Assembly (NCBI GenBank): GCA_016177315.1
Contig: JACOVN010000040.1
Location: forward strand, 1 to 5,892
Source: Candidatus Woesearchaeota archaeon
Lineage (GTDB): Archaea; Nanobdellota; Nanobdellia; Woesearchaeales; UBA12501
Direction of reading: 5' to 3'
DNA length: 5,892 nt
Under the pieces are notes generated by a model. It had not been told where the DNA came from and searched no databases. It saw only the letters and a program-made list of their open reading frames with translations. A program made the translations under genes and the position numbers. Shown piece by piece: positions 5,771-5,892 of this stretch (the stretch's first letter is position 1; every line of letters begins with the position of its first letter).

Positions 5771-5799
5771 CCTTTATATAGTTTACGAAAAAGTTTACG
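5771..5799 (-). promoter_or_regulatory. Promoter of the propeller gene with tandem CGTAAAC repeat
   Basis: Read on the minus strand, the order is CGTAAAC, five T, CGTAAAC, then TATATAAAGG. The TATA box ends 65 bases before the ATG at 5706, predicting a leader of roughly 45 bases that contains the purine-rich GGGGAAGTGGG near the start codon. The proximal CGTAAAC occupies the usual BRE position; the second copy is 12 bases upstream, about one helical turn, and could be a regulator site. The 13-mer TAAACTATATAAA is identical to that between the divergent genes at 716-728. Confidence 0.6.
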
Positions 5800-5848
5800 T
5801 GTTTTTTCACAGGCAAGAAAACATACAAAGAGAATGGTTTTTCTGCCA

Positions 5849-5892
5849 TCACCGTATCTCCCCTTCCCGTATCTCCGCAATCGTGATCTCTC
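5849..5892 (-). CDS. Possible 3' end of an upstream gene (partial)
   Basis: From the window edge a minus-strand frame reads EITIAEIREGEIR and stops with TGA at 5849-5851. T-rich sequence follows the stop, as is common at archaeal gene ends, and the next signal downstream is the propeller promoter. Only 13 residues are visible, so this may be chance; no function can be given. Confidence 0.25.
   Translation of the reverse strand, partial: EITIAEIREGEIR
5852..5876. repeat. Two copies of CCGTATCTCC, 15 bases apart
   Basis: The 10-base word CCGTATCTCC occurs at 5852-5861 and 5867-5876. The 15-base period is a multiple of three and, in the minus-strand frame ending at 5849, encodes the repeated tripeptide EIR in EIREGEIR. 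It may be a short coding repeat at the end of an acidic/basic tail. Confidence 0.4.

Noticed and set aside
5834..5892. Plus-strand start MVFLPSPYLPF reading to the window edge, downstream of the TATA element at 5773-5780
   Set aside because: Only 19 codons visible, no Shine-Dalgarno, and it arises from the 15-base repeat; the minus-strand tail reading is at least as plausible.

Overview
The window looks archaeal, most likely from a DPANN-type lineage such as Woesearchaeota; this is inferred from gene content and signals, not from a marker gene. The evidence is: TATA boxes of the TTTATATA type placed about 25-30 bases before start codons, giving apparently leaderless genes; a prepilin peptidase with the long archaeal type C-terminal region; a divergent cis-prenyltransferase; and HIT proteins of an archaeal flavour. 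No tRNA, rRNA, CRISPR or transposon was seen, and genes cover nearly the whole window.

Layout. On the left, a cis-prenyltransferase homologue (4-681, minus) and an A24 prepilin peptidase (751-1620, plus) diverge from a 69-base gap holding a single TATA element that could serve both. A soluble protein of unknown function (1700-2320, plus) follows the peptidase and ends tail-to-tail, with a 4-base overlap, against a minus-strand pair of HIT proteins (2317-2853 and 2846-3718) whose genes overlap by 8 bases. The upstream HIT protein carries a long charged linker and a C-terminal Ada-like zinc-binding module. To the right is a large secreted protein (3814-5706, minus) with a Sec signal peptide, seven FG-GAP calcium-binding repeats forming a predicted beta-propeller, and a C-terminal domain of bacterial appearance. 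Its promoter region (5771-5799) has a tandem CGTAAAC repeat next to the TATA box. The last 44 bases may hold the end of another minus-strand gene.

The most notable points concern enzyme families without their catalytic residues. The cis-prenyltransferase homologue lacks both metal-binding acidic residues (Gly11 and His198 stand in their places) but keeps a C-terminal R-x-G, which fits the non-catalytic partner subunit of a heteromeric enzyme. Both HIT proteins lack the middle, nucleophilic histidine of the H-x-H-x-H triad. A loose common theme is the cell surface: polyprenyl carrier synthesis, pilin processing and a secreted propeller protein. No direct link between these genes and the HIT pair can be shown from the sequence.
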